The position numbers were made by a program, and so were the translations under genes. Shown here in pieces: positions 32,933 to 41,816 of a stretch of DNA of 64,000 nt (position 1 is its first letter; every line of letters begins with the position of its first letter). The notes beneath the pieces were generated by a model, which saw nothing but the letters and a program-made list of their open reading frames with translations, had not been told where the DNA came from and searched no databases. Source of the DNA: Roseitranquillus sediminis (GTDB taxonomy: Bacteria > Pseudomonadota > Alphaproteobacteria > Rhodobacterales > Rhodobacteraceae); contig NZ_JAFFOB010000009.1 of assembly GCF_016918935.1 (NCBI RefSeq), forward strand, positions 1 to 64,000, given 5' to 3'.

Positions 32933-33101
32933 CGTGCGCGACGAGCGAGGCATCGCCACATCCCTCTCCCTTCGGTCGTGTGACCCTCAGGTAATCAGTC
33001 CACGCGGCCGGCATCTGCTTGACGCCGGCCGCGCTTGGGGTGTCGATAGCTGGGCGCCCTCCGCACGCCGGAGGGATATCGAAATAGCATGGGAGGATAT
33101 G

Positions 33102-34061
33102 ATGAAACGACTGGGACTCGCCCTCGCGGCGACGCTGGCCTTCGGCTCGGCCGCCCCGGCGCAGGAGCTCTCCATTGCCACGGGCGGCACCGGCGGGGTG
33201 TATTATCCTTATGGCGGCGGTCTGGCGGAGCTGATCGGAAACCACATCGACGGCGCGTCGGCCACGGCCGAGGTGACGGGCGCATCGGTCGAGAACATGG
33301 CGCTCATCGCGCGACAGGAAAGCGACCTTGCGATAGCGCTGGCCGATACGGTCTACGGCGCCTACCAGGGCACGATCGACCCCTTTACCGACCGGCCCGT
33401 GGAAGAGGCCCGTGCCCTCGCCTCGATCTACCCCAACGCGGTGCAGATCGTGACGCTGGCGGACAGCGGCATCGAAAGCCTCGAGGACCTGCGCGGCAAG
33501 CGCGTCTCCGTCGGCGCGCCCGGCTCGGGCACCGAGGTGAACGCCGAGCAGATCCTGACCTCGAACGGCATCACCTACGATGACATTGAGGAGCAGCGTC
33601 TCAACTTCAACGAGACCGCCGACGCACTCCGCGATGGCGACATCGACGCCGGGTTCTGGAGCGTCGGCCCTCCGACCTCGTCCATCCTCAACCTCGCCGC
33701 CACGCGCGACATCCGCCTGATCCCGCTCAGCGAGGCGGAGATCGAGGCGGCCGTGGGCGTGGAGCCGGTGTTCGCACCCTACACGCTGCAGGCCGGCATC
33801 TACGACGGCGTGGAAGAACCGGTGCCGACCATCTCGATCCCGAACGTGCTGGTCGTGCACGCCGACATGGACGAGGAACTGGCCTACCAGATCACCAGGA
33901 ACATGTTCGAGCATGTCGACGAGCTGATTGCGATCCACCCGGCGGCAAATGACACCACGGTCGACTTCGCGCTGAGCTCGACGCCGATCCCGTTCCACCC
34001 GGGCGCGATCCGGTACTACGAAGAGGCCGGCCAGACCGTGCTCGAAGACCTGCGGCCCTGA
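33102..34061 (+). CDS. TAXI-family TRAP transporter substrate-binding protein
   Basis: The 319-aa protein has a signal peptide (MKRLGLALAATLAFGSAAPA) followed by the TAXI hallmark ELSIATGGTGGVYYPYGGGL, ASVENMALIARQESDLAIAL and LRGKRVSVGAPGSGTEVNAE. TAXI proteins bind small organic anions, often glutamate or dicarboxylates, and deliver them to a fused permease. GGGAGGA upstream favours the ATG at 33102 over an ATG three bases earlier. It is followed with a one-base overlap by a DUF1850 gene and then the permease. Confidence 0.9.
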   Translation: MKRLGLALAATLAFGSAAPAQELSIATGGTGGVYYPYGGGLAELIGNHIDGASATAEVTGASVENMALIARQESDLAIALADTVYGAYQGTIDPFTDRPVEEARALASIYPNAVQIVTLADSGIESLEDLRGKRVSVGAPGSGTEVNAEQILTSNGITYDDIEEQRLNFNETADALRDGDIDAGFWSVGPPTSSILNLAATRDIRLIPLSEAEIEAAVGVEPVFAPYTLQAGIYDGVEEPVPTISIPNVLVVHADMDEELAYQITRNMFEHVDELIAIHPAANDTTVDFALSSTPIPFHPGAIRYYEEAGQTVLEDLRP

Positions 34062-34522
34062 TGCTGCCGCGCCGGGGGTGGCCGATTGCGGCCGCCCTCT
34101 CCGCCTTCGCCTCGGCCGCGACGGCCGATGTGCTCAGCGTCGAGACCGAGGGGGCGACACTGGTCTCGGTCGAAGTCGCAGACGGGGCCGAATGGTGCCT
34201 GAAGTGGCAGCATTCCGTGACCGGCGGCGACGTCGCCGACTGCTTCAGGAACGACGGTGGCACCATGATCCTTGACCGCTCCTTCCTGCACGACTTCGCC
34301 GCCGGCCTCGGGACCATCGCCGGCCGCGGCTGGATGCGCACTGCCGAAGGCGGCGGCTACTGGATCGAGGATATGGACGAGCCCGTGGCCGAAAACCGGC
34401 TGATCCTGCGCGTCGGGCGCGGCTCGGTCGACCACCGCCTCGTGGTCGCCGGCGACGTCCACGACCTGACGGCCATGGCTGCGGGCGAACGTGTCTCGCT
34501 GCGCCTCGACCGAACACCCTGA
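34061..34522 (+). CDS. DUF1850 protein of the TAXI-TRAP operon
   Basis: The 153-aa protein has a signal-like N-terminus (MLPRRGWPIAAALSAFASAA) and a short beta-rich domain with WCLKWQHSVTGGDVADCF and a conserved hydrophobic C-terminus. DUF1850 proteins occur almost only between TAXI binding proteins and fused TRAP permeases; their function is unknown, probably an accessory factor in the periplasm. It overlaps the upstream gene (TGATG) and lies seven bases before the permease start. Confidence 0.82.
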   Translation: MLPRRGWPIAAALSAFASAATADVLSVETEGATLVSVEVADGAEWCLKWQHSVTGGDVADCFRNDGGTMILDRSFLHDFAAGLGTIAGRGWMRTAEGGGYWIEDMDEPVAENRLILRVGRGSVDHRLVVAGDVHDLTAMAAGERVSLRLDRTP

Positions 34523-34529
34523 GGTACCG

Positions 34530-36563
34530 ATGACCTACGGCGAACAGACGCAGCCGCCTGAAAAGGCCCTCGCCGACCCGACCGGCGCGCCGGCGCAGAC
34601 GCGGCCGGTGGCGCTGGCGATCTTGGTGGTCGGCATTGCGCTGTCGCTCTTCCAGCTCTACTCCGCGGGAATCGAGCCGCTCGGCCTCTTCTACCAGCGC
34701 TCCATCCACCTCGCCTTCATCATGGTGCTGGCCCTCCTGATGTTCCCGGTCTGGGGCGCGAACCGGCAGCGAGGGGCATTGGGCTGGTTGATCGATGCGG
34801 CGTTTCTCGCCGGGGCGGTCGCGAGCGGGTGGTACCTGGTCTGGAACCTCGACGCGATCTTCGCGCGCGCCGGCTTCTGGAGCCAGGCCGACATCTGGAT
34901 GGGGGTCCTCACCACCGTCCTCGTGCTGGAGGCCAGCCGCCGCGCAATCGGCATGGGGATGACGATCATCGGCCTCGTCGCCATCCTCTACGCCCTCGCC
35001 GGGCCGCGCGGCGCGCTGCCCTGGCTCGGCGAATGGCTGCCGGGCATCCTCTCGCACCGCGGCAACAGCGTGGACCGGCTGGTGGGCCAGCTCTACCTGG
35101 GACAGGAGGGGATCTACGGTCTGCCTCTCGGCGTCGCGGCGACCTACATCTTCGTCTTCGTCCTCTTCGGCGCGTTCCTCGAGGTCACCGGAGCGGGCAA
35201 GTTCTTCATCGACCTCGCCTACGCGGCGACCGGCCGCAAGGCAGGCGGGCCGGCCAAGGCGGCGGTGCTGGCCAGCGCGGGCATGGGCTCGATCTCAGGC
35301 TCGGCCATCGCCAACGTCGTCACGACCGGCGCCTTCACCATCCCGCTGATGAAGCGCCTCGGCTACCGGCCGGCGCAGGCGGGGGGTATCGAGGCCGCCG
35401 CCTCGACCGGTGGCCAGATCACGCCGCCGCTGATGGGCGCGGGGGCGTTCCTGATCTCGGAATACACCCGCATCCCCTACATCGACATCGTCCTGATCTC
35501 GATCTATCCGGCGATCCTCTATCTCGGGACCGTCTACCTATTCGTGCACATCGTGGCGATGAAGGCGGGGATGAAGGGCATGCCCTCGGCCGAGCTGCCG
35601 CAGGTGCGCGCCGTACTGGCGGCGGGCTGGCAGTTCATCATCCCGCTCTTCCTGCTGATCTGGCTTCTGGTCGCAAACATCTCGCCGATGCGCGTGGGCT
35701 TCTGGGCGATCGTGTCGGTGGTGGCGGTGGCGTTCCTGCGCGGGGCGCTCGAGATGCTGATCCTCGAGCCGCGCCGGGGCGAGCGCCTCTCCGCCTCTCG
35801 CCTCATCGCCGCGTGCAAGGCGGGGCTGGCGCTGATCGTCGAGGCGCTGGCGCTGGGTGCGCGCAACGCAGTCGCGGTCTCGATGGCGTGTGCCGTGGCG
35901 GGCATCATCGTCGGTGTCGTCGGCCTGACGGGCCTCGGGCTCAAGTTCTCGTCGATGATGGTCGCCTTCTCCGGCGGCAACCTCGTGCTGGCGCTGATCC
36001 TGGTGCTGATCGCGAGCCTGATCCTCGGCATGGGGCTGCCGGTGACGGCCTCCTACATCGTGCTGATCGTGCTGGTCGGCCCCGCCCTCAGCCAGGAGTT
36101 CGGCATCCCGCTGCTGATCGCGCACCTGGTGGTGTTCTGGTATTCGCAGGACAGCAACGTGACCCCGCCGATCGCGCTGGCGGGCTTCGCCGGAGCGGCA
36201 ATCGCGGGCTCCAAGCCGCTCGAGACCTCGATGCAGGCGTGGAAGTTCGCCAAGGGTCTCTACCTGATCCCCGTCTTCATGGTCTACAATCCCGAGATCG
36301 TGCTGGGCGGCCCGGTGGCCTACGTGATCTTCACCGGCGTCATCGCGGCTCTGGCGCTCGCCGCCTTCGCCGCGGCGCTGGAGGGGTATCTTTTCGCGCC
36401 GATGGATGTCGTCTCCCGCCTCCTGGTGATCCCGGCGACGATCGCGGTCTTCCATCCCAACTTTCAGGTCGAGCTGGCGGGCTCGTTGGCGCTGGCGGTG
36501 CTGCTCGGCTTCAACTGGTATCGCGGACGCGCGGCGTCGCGCGCCGGGCCCGCGGCAGGATGA
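34530..36563 (+). CDS. Fused TRAP permease (DctQ-DctM type, TAXI associated)
   Basis: The 677-aa membrane protein carries about 4 plus 12 hydrophobic segments. The N-terminal part corresponds to the small subunit (VALAILVVGIALSLFQLYSA) and the rest to DctM, with GSISGSAIANVVTTGAFTIP, AASTGGQITPPLMGAGAFLI and MGLPVTASYIVLIVLVGPAL. Such fusions pair with TAXI binding proteins. The ATG at 34530 has GAGG upstream. It completes a three-gene importer whose substrate cannot be read from sequence. Confidence 0.92.
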   Translation: MTYGEQTQPPEKALADPTGAPAQTRPVALAILVVGIALSLFQLYSAGIEPLGLFYQRSIHLAFIMVLALLMFPVWGANRQRGALGWLIDAAFLAGAVASGWYLVWNLDAIFARAGFWSQADIWMGVLTTVLVLEASRRAIGMGMTIIGLVAILYALAGPRGALPWLGEWLPGILSHRGNSVDRLVGQLYLGQEGIYGLPLGVAATYIFVFVLFGAFLEVTGAGKFFIDLAYAATGRKAGGPAKAAVLASAGMGSISGSAIANVVTTGAFTIPLMKRLGYRPAQAGGIEAAASTGGQITPPLMGAGAFLISEYTRIPYIDIVLISIYPAILYLGTVYLFVHIVAMKAGMKGMPSAELPQVRAVLAAGWQFIIPLFLLIWLLVANISPMRVGFWAIVSVVAVAFLRGALEMLILEPRRGERLSASRLIAACKAGLALIVEALALGARNAVAVSMACAVAGIIVGVVGLTGLGLKFSSMMVAFSGGNLVLALILVLIASLILGMGLPVTASYIVLIVLVGPALSQEFGIPLLIAHLVVFWYSQDSNVTPPIALAGFAGAAIAGSKPLETSMQAWKFAKGLYLIPVFMVYNPEIVLGGPVAYVIFTGVIAALALAAFAAALEGYLFAPMDVVSRLLVIPATIAVFHPNFQVELAGSLALAVLLGFNWYRGRAASRAGPAAG

Positions 36564-36612
36564 GATGCCATTCCCACGCTGATCTCCCCGTGCGCGGGAG
36601 CGCGGCCGCGCC

Positions 36613-37254
36613 GTGAGCAAGGCTTTCAGTTTCGGCGTGGAGGCAACCGCCGCCAGGGTCGGGTGCGTCTTCGTGCATGGCCGAGGGCAGACGCCGGAGG
36701 ACATCGCGGACCTGGTGCTCGGCCGCCTCTCGACGCCCGTCGCCGCCTACCGACTGCCCCGCGCGAGCGGCAAGTCGTGGTACAAGGCAAGGGCAATCGA
36801 CCCGCTCACGGAGCGGACCGAGGTGCAACTCGCCGCCGCGCTCGATGCCGTGGGAACAGCGGTGGCGGAGCTGCGCGCAGCTGCGCCCGGCAGGCCGCTC
36901 CTGCTTGCGGGGTTCAGCCAGGGCGCCTGCGTCGCACTCGAATGGGCGTGCAGCCAGGGAGCGTGGCCGGGCGCACTGGCTGTACTGACAGGCTGTCGCG
37001 TCGGCGTCCGGACAGAGCGGCCGGTCGCAAGGCTCGACCGCCTGCCCGTCTATGCGACTTGCGGCGACGAAGACCCTTGGATCCCGCTCGATGCCTTCGC
37101 CGCGGCCACGGTCAGTCTCGGCCATGCGGGAGCACGGGTCCGGGCCGAGGTGTTCCCAGGCCGCACGCACGAGGTCTCGGAGCATGAGATCGGGGCGCTC
37201 GACGCCATCCTCGCCGCGCTCGCAGCCGGCCGTCCGCCCTTTGACGCGCCGTGA
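36613..37254 (+). CDS. Alpha/beta hydrolase (phospholipase/carboxylesterase type)
   Basis: The 213-aa protein has the oxyanion strand CVFVHGRGQTPEDIADLV, the nucleophile elbow LLAGFSQGACVALEW, an Asp in ATCGDEDPWIPL and a late His in GRTHEVS, a complete Ser-Asp-His triad of the carboxylesterase/dienelactone-hydrolase-like group. It starts with GTG, 49 bases after the TRAP permease, and its stop overlaps the next ABC gene. It may release a substrate imported by one of the neighbouring transporters; this is inference from position. Confidence 0.75.
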   Translation: MSKAFSFGVEATAARVGCVFVHGRGQTPEDIADLVLGRLSTPVAAYRLPRASGKSWYKARAIDPLTERTEVQLAAALDAVGTAVAELRAAAPGRPLLLAGFSQGACVALEWACSQGAWPGALAVLTGCRVGVRTERPVARLDRLPVYATCGDEDPWIPLDAFAAATVSLGHAGARVRAEVFPGRTHEVSEHEIGALDAILAALAAGRPPFDAP

Positions 37255-38054
37255 TGAGCGCAACCGCAGCCCGACCACGGAGCCGACTGTCGCGCTGGCG
37301 CGTAGGGTGGTGGGGCAATAGCCGTAGTCACATCGCTTCGGAGACCGGCCTGTTGAGGCTGGAGAACATCTCGAAGCGTTTCGGCGCGGCGAAGGCGGTC
37401 GACGATGTCAGCCTTGACGTGCGGCAGGGTGAGGCGCTCGGCATCATCGGCGCGAACGGCGCCGGGAAGACGACGCTGCTGGACCTCGTTGCGGGACAGC
37501 TGTCCGCCGATGCTGGCCGCATCGAGCTGATGCAGCGCGACTTCACCCGCGCCTCGGCGGCGCGTCGGTGCCGGTTGGGCGTCGGCCGCACCTTTCAGAT
37601 CCCGCGGCCCTTCGAAGAGCTGACGGTGTTCGAGAACCTGTTGGTCGCCGCCGCGCATGGCACTGGCCGCAGCGAGCGCGCGGTGGCCGAGCCCTGCGCG
37701 CAGGTGCTGGAGCAGACGGGGCTCATGTCACGCTCCGACACGCCCGCCGCAAGTCTCTCGCCGTTCGAGCGCAGGCGGCTGGAACTGGCACGGGCGCTGG
37801 CGACCGGGCCGCGCCTGCTCCTCCTCGACGAGATCACGGCCGGACTGACGCAGAGCGAGCGCGACGTGATCTTGCCAATCATCCGGGCGCAGGGCGCCGC
37901 GATCATCTGGACCGAGCATGTATCGCGTTCCATGGCCGCGTTGGTCGATCGGCTGATGGTGCTCGACCAGGGTCGCGTGATCGCGATCGGCAAGCCGGAG
38001 CAGGTCCTGGCCTCGCGCGAGGTACGCGAGACCTACGTCGCGCTTGAGCTGTGA
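37254..38054 (+). CDS. Liv-type ABC transporter ATPase (LivG-like) with atypical signature
   Basis: The 266-aa protein has Walker A GANGAGKTT, the LivG-like GVGRTFQIPRPFEELTVFEN, Walker B RLLLLDEITAGL and the H-loop WTEHVSRSM. The signature segment reads LSPFERRRLELARAL instead of the usual LSGGQ or AYGQQ form; a comparable LTPVERKRLE variant occurs in some Liv ATPases, so it is probably functional. The first 30 residues, up to LRLENISKRF, are basic and weakly supported, and a TTG at 37352 is an alternative start. It overlaps both neighbours. Confidence 0.82.
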   Translation: MSATAARPRSRLSRWRVGWWGNSRSHIASETGLLRLENISKRFGAAKAVDDVSLDVRQGEALGIIGANGAGKTTLLDLVAGQLSADAGRIELMQRDFTRASAARRCRLGVGRTFQIPRPFEELTVFENLLVAAAHGTGRSERAVAEPCAQVLEQTGLMSRSDTPAASLSPFERRRLELARALATGPRLLLLDEITAGLTQSERDVILPIIRAQGAAIIWTEHVSRSMAALVDRLMVLDQGRVIAIGKPEQVLASREVRETYVALEL

Positions 38055-38764
38055 CGAAGCCGTTCCTAGAGACGCTGGAGCTTGACGCGGACTACGGCGA
38101 TTGCCGGGCGCTTTTCGGTGTGGAGGTGGGCTTGGCCGAGGGCGAGACGGTGGCGGTCATCGGCGCGAACGGCGCCGGCAAGTCAACGCTCTTGCGCTCC
38201 ATCGCCGGTCTCGTGCGGAATGCGCCTGAGATGGTCCGGCTGGACGGCCGGCCGATCGGTGCGCTGAGCGCCGAGCAGGTCACGCGCCTCGGGATCTCGA
38301 CGGTGCCGCAAGGGCGGAGGCTCTTTCCGTCGCTCAGTGTCGAGGAGAACCTGCTCATCGGCGGGCGGCACGGCCGGTCCAAAGGGCAATGGTCGCTCGG
38401 CACGGTCTACGGGCTGTTCCCGATGTTGCGCGAGCGGCGCAAGGCCCCCGCCACGGCGCTGACGATCGGACAGCAGCAAATGGCGGCAATCGGGCGCGCA
38501 CTGATGTCGAACCCGCGGATCCTTCTCTGCGACGAGATCGGCCTAGGCCTCCCGCCCGAGTTGATCCGCGACATCTACGCCATCCTGCCCCGCATCCGCG
38601 AGGCTGGCGCCTCGGTCGTGCTGGCTGAGCAGGACATCGGACGGGCGCTGCGGGTCGCGGATCGCGTCTATTGCCTGACCGCCGGGCGGGTGACACTGCT
38701 CGGGCGGCCGGAGCACATGAGGCGCCACGACATCCACGACGCCTACTTCGGGGTCCGAGCGTGA
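38051..38764 (+). CDS. Liv-type ABC transporter ATPase (LivF-like)
   Basis: The 237-aa ATPase has Walker A GANGAGKST, Q-loop GISTVPQGRRLFPSLSVEEN, signature LTIGQQQMAAIGRALM (no SGG), Walker B RILLCDEIGLGL and a switch segment VVLAEQD in which Gln-Asp follows Glu, as in LivF. It starts with GTG in a four-base overlap with the preceding ATPase gene. With that protein it would energise the LivH/LivM-like permeases encoded next. Confidence 0.87.
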   Translation: MTKPFLETLELDADYGDCRALFGVEVGLAEGETVAVIGANGAGKSTLLRSIAGLVRNAPEMVRLDGRPIGALSAEQVTRLGISTVPQGRRLFPSLSVEENLLIGGRHGRSKGQWSLGTVYGLFPMLRERRKAPATALTIGQQQMAAIGRALMSNPRILLCDEIGLGLPPELIRDIYAILPRIREAGASVVLAEQDIGRALRVADRVYCLTAGRVTLLGRPEHMRRHDIHDAYFGVRA

Positions 38765-38807
38765 GCCATGAAGGCGTTCGCTTCCCTACCCGGCCCAGGC
38801 GGTCCGG

Positions 38808-39680
38808 GTGGCGCCGATGATTTGGGTCGAGACAGTCATGCAGGGCGTGACGCTCGGCGGGCTCTACGCGCTCTTCGCTGCGGGGCTCTACCTGGTGCTG
38901 GGGGTCATGCGGCTCGCCAACCTTGCGCATGGAGCGTTCATCGTGCTGGCGGCCTACGTCATCCTGCTGTTGGCGTCTTTGCTGGAAATCGGGCCTCTCC
39001 TCGCGGCGCTGATCGCGGCGCCGGCGCTCTTCGCCGCGGGCTGGCTGCTGCAGCGGCTGCTGCTGAACCGCCTGCTCGGCGAAGACATCCTGCCTCCGCT
39101 TCTGGTCACGCTGGGCCTCTCGATCGTGATCCAGACTGGGCTGGAAAAGGGCCTTTCTGCCCAGAGCCGGCGGATTTCCCCGGGACCGCTCGAAACGGCG
39201 ACGGTGGAGGTCGGGCCGGCGGTTGTGAGTCTCCTGCCGCTCCTGTCACTGGGATCGGCGGTGCTGGTAGTCCTGGTGTTGCAGTGGGTGGCTCTGCGCA
39301 CCGCGACAGGCCGGGCGCTGCGAGCGATCTCGGACGACCCCGCGACGGCGTCGATGGTGGGGATCTCTCCGCCGAGACTTCTCGCCGGCGTGACAGGCGT
39401 CTCGCTGGTGGTGGCGACAATCGCGGCGCTTCATGCCGGGACGCTGGCGGAGTTTCAGCCGGCCAGCGGGACGGCGTACCTGATCATCGCCTTCGAGGCG
39501 GTTCTCATCGGCGGCCTCGGCTCGCCCTGGGGCGCCCTTGCCGGCGGCATCGTCCTCGGCGTGGCGCAGACGGCGGGCGCGGCGCTCGACCCGGAGTGGG
39601 AGGTCCTCGCGGGGCACGTCGCTTTCCTCGCCGTGCTGCTGGTCCGACCGCGCGGCCTCTTCCCGCGGGCATCCGGCTGA
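38808..39680 (+). CDS. Branched-chain amino acid-type ABC permease (LivH-like)
   Basis: The 290-aa membrane protein shows LivH blocks: MQGVTLGGLYALFAAGLYLV, GVMRLANLAHGAFIVLAAYV, ALRAISDDPATASMVGI and IIAFEAVLIGGLGSPWGALA. It has about eight hydrophobic helices. Start GTG at 38808 or ATG at 38817. Its stop overlaps the LivM-like gene (TGATG). A longer open frame spanning this gene in another frame is non-coding until the LivM start. Confidence 0.88.
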   Translation: MAPMIWVETVMQGVTLGGLYALFAAGLYLVLGVMRLANLAHGAFIVLAAYVILLLASLLEIGPLLAALIAAPALFAAGWLLQRLLLNRLLGEDILPPLLVTLGLSIVIQTGLEKGLSAQSRRISPGPLETATVEVGPAVVSLLPLLSLGSAVLVVLVLQWVALRTATGRALRAISDDPATASMVGISPPRLLAGVTGVSLVVATIAALHAGTLAEFQPASGTAYLIIAFEAVLIGGLGSPWGALAGGIVLGVAQTAGAALDPEWEVLAGHVAFLAVLLVRPRGLFPRASG

Positions 39681-40750
39681 TGGCGTGGCGGATGAGCACC
39701 CGCACCCCGGCCTCGGTCGCCGCCGGGCTGATGGCGGTGGTACTCGTCGGCGGAGCGGTGGTGCTGCCGGCCTACGCCTCGTTCGAGCTGCTCGGGGAGC
39801 TGTCCATTCTGCTGACGATGCTGGTCCTCGCTCAGTTCTGGAACCTGCTCGCCCACCATGCCGGCCTCGTCAGCCTGGGACAGCAGGCCTTCGTCGGCAT
39901 CGGCGCCTACGGGCTTTTCGCCGCCGTCATCGCCTACCGACTCGACCCGCTGCCCGCCATACTGGTCGGCGGTGCCTCGGCACTGGTTCTGGCGATCCCG
40001 GTTGCCGTCCTTGCCCTGCGCCTCGGCAGCGTGCAGTTCGCCATCGGCACCTGGGTTTTCGCCGAAGCCGTGCGGCTGGGCGTGACGCAATGGAACGCGG
40101 CCGGTGGTGGCGCCGACCTGTCTCTACCGCTCGAGGCGCGTGAGGGCATGCTCGGCGCCGACTGGGTGGGGGCCACTTTCGACGTTGAGGCTGCGGCGGC
40201 CCGCGACATCCTCGTATACTGGTCTGCACTCGCGCTCGCTGTGCTGACCGTCGGCTTTGTCTACCGGCTGTTGCGAACCAGCGGCGGCCTCGGCATGACG
40301 GCCGCTCGGGTCGATCTCGTGACGGCGCAGTCGGTGGGGGTACGCCCGGCGCGGATGCGCTGGATGGTCTTTCTCGCTGCGGCCTTCGGCACCGGCGTCG
40401 CCGGGGCGCTGATCTTCCTGCAGGGCGCGCGGGTCGCGCCCGACACAGCCTTTGACATGGTGCAGTGGACGATCTGCGTCATCTTCATCGTGGTGATCGG
40501 CGGCCTCGGCACGATCGAGGGGCCGATCCTCGGCGTGCTGGCGTTCTACTTTCTGCAACGCGCCCTGGTCGGGTACGGTGACTGGCTCCTGGCGGTCCTG
40601 AGTGTCCTTGCCATCGCCTTCATGCTCTTCGCGCCACGCGGGCTCTGGGGGATCGTTCACGCGGCAACAGGGCTCCAACTCTTCCCGACCCGCCGTCGTC
40701 TCGTCCGCAACCGCGGAGAGGTGCCACCCAAGAAAGCCGCGGGGAACTAG
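39680..40750 (+). CDS. Branched-chain amino acid-type ABC permease (LivM-like)
   Basis: The 356-aa protein has the LivM pattern: AQFWNLLAHHAGLVSLGQQA, FVGIGAYGLFAAVIAYRLDP, VYRLLRTSGGLGMTAARVDL and IVVIGGLGTIEGPILGVLAF. About ten membrane helices. It ends the four-gene ABC set. No Liv-type periplasmic binding protein occurs anywhere in the window, so the substrate is unknown and the receptor must be encoded elsewhere. Confidence 0.88.
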   Translation: MAWRMSTRTPASVAAGLMAVVLVGGAVVLPAYASFELLGELSILLTMLVLAQFWNLLAHHAGLVSLGQQAFVGIGAYGLFAAVIAYRLDPLPAILVGGASALVLAIPVAVLALRLGSVQFAIGTWVFAEAVRLGVTQWNAAGGGADLSLPLEAREGMLGADWVGATFDVEAAAARDILVYWSALALAVLTVGFVYRLLRTSGGLGMTAARVDLVTAQSVGVRPARMRWMVFLAAAFGTGVAGALIFLQGARVAPDTAFDMVQWTICVIFIVVIGGLGTIEGPILGVLAFYFLQRALVGYGDWLLAVLSVLAIAFMLFAPRGLWGIVHAATGLQLFPTRRRLVRNRGEVPPKKAAGN

Positions 40751-40844
40751 AGGAGCGGCAGAAGTTTTGCCTGCCGCTGCAACCCGTGACAGTCTCGCGC
40801 ATTCACCCTCGCCCGCATGGCGCGGGTCGCGAACGGAGGGAGCC

Positions 40845-41816
40845 TTGCGGATCTTCAAGTGTCCGAGCTGCGGCGAGCCGCTCTACTTTCACAACCTGTC
40901 CTGCTCCTGCGGGGCCGAAGTTGCCTACGAACCCGATGCCGAAGCTTTCGTCACCGGCGCTGCCCCATGTCCGAACCGGCCGACGATCGACTGCAACTGG
41001 ACCGCCGCGCAAGACGGCGGCCTTTGCCGCGCCTGCGCCATGACGCGAACGGTACCGGACGCTTTTCAGGGTGATAACCGCTCTCTCTGGACGCAGGCGG
41101 AACTGGCCAAGCGCTGGGTCCTGGCGAACCTCGGGCGCTGGGGCTGGTTCAAGGAGGCGGACCAAGGGCCGCGCCCCGTGTTTGACCTGCTGTCGGAGAC
41201 GACGGCCTCGGGCGACGTGCAGGTGACGATGGGACACGATTCCGGCCTCGTGACCATCAACGTCGCCGAGGCGGATCCCGAGACACGGGTGTCGCGGCGC
41301 GAAGGGCTGGGCGAGAAATACCGGACTATGGTGGGGCACTTCCGCCACGAGCTGGGCCACTTCTTCTTCGAGCGGATGTCGCGGGACGAGGCCTTCCTCG
41401 ACCGCTTCCGAGTGCTTTTTGGCGACGAGCGTGCTGATTACGGAGAGGCGCTCAAGGCTCACTATGCGCGGGCCGACGGCGACGAGGCGCCGCCGGCCGA
41501 GCACATCACCAACTACGCCACCGCGCACCCGCACGAGGACTGGGCGGAGACGTTCGCACACCTGCTGCACCTCGCCGACATCACCGACAGCTTCGTGGCA
41601 GCGGGCCTGCACTCGCCCACGCTGGCGGAAGGCACCTACGATTCCTATCAGGAGACGGACTCCGAGCAGCTGCTGACAGTGGCGGCCGAGCTTGGCATCG
41701 CACTCAACCACGTGAATCGGTCCATGGGTCACTCGGACCTCTATCCGTTCGTGATCTCGGCCCCGGTCCGCGAAAAGCTGGGCTTCGTCCACGAGTGGAT
41801 ACGCGAACCCCGCTAG
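40845..41816 (+). CDS. Zinc-ribbon plus zincin putative metallopeptidase
   Basis: The 323-aa protein starts with a zinc ribbon (FKCPSCGEPLYF, LSCSCGAEV, then CPNRPTIDCNW and CRACAMTR) and continues with a zincin domain whose active-site helix reads GHFRHELGHFFFERM (HExxH). A later acidic helix HPHEDWAETFAHLLH may give the third ligand. It matches the group annotated as putative zinc-binding metallopeptidase. The TTG start is set by GGAGGG just upstream. The substrate is unknown. Its stop overlaps the convergent ABC ATPase gene. Confidence 0.82.
   Translation: MRIFKCPSCGEPLYFHNLSCSCGAEVAYEPDAEAFVTGAAPCPNRPTIDCNWTAAQDGGLCRACAMTRTVPDAFQGDNRSLWTQAELAKRWVLANLGRWGWFKEADQGPRPVFDLLSETTASGDVQVTMGHDSGLVTINVAEADPETRVSRREGLGEKYRTMVGHFRHELGHFFFERMSRDEAFLDRFRVLFGDERADYGEALKAHYARADGDEAPPAEHITNYATAHPHEDWAETFAHLLHLADITDSFVAAGLHSPTLAEGTYDSYQETDSEQLLTVAAELGIALNHVNRSMGHSDLYPFVISAPVREKLGFVHEWIREPR

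Noticed and set aside
38768-39679. Apparent N-terminal extension of the LivM-like protein
   Set aside because: This part is an alternative frame of the LivH-like gene; the LivM start with TGATG overlap at 39680 explains both.
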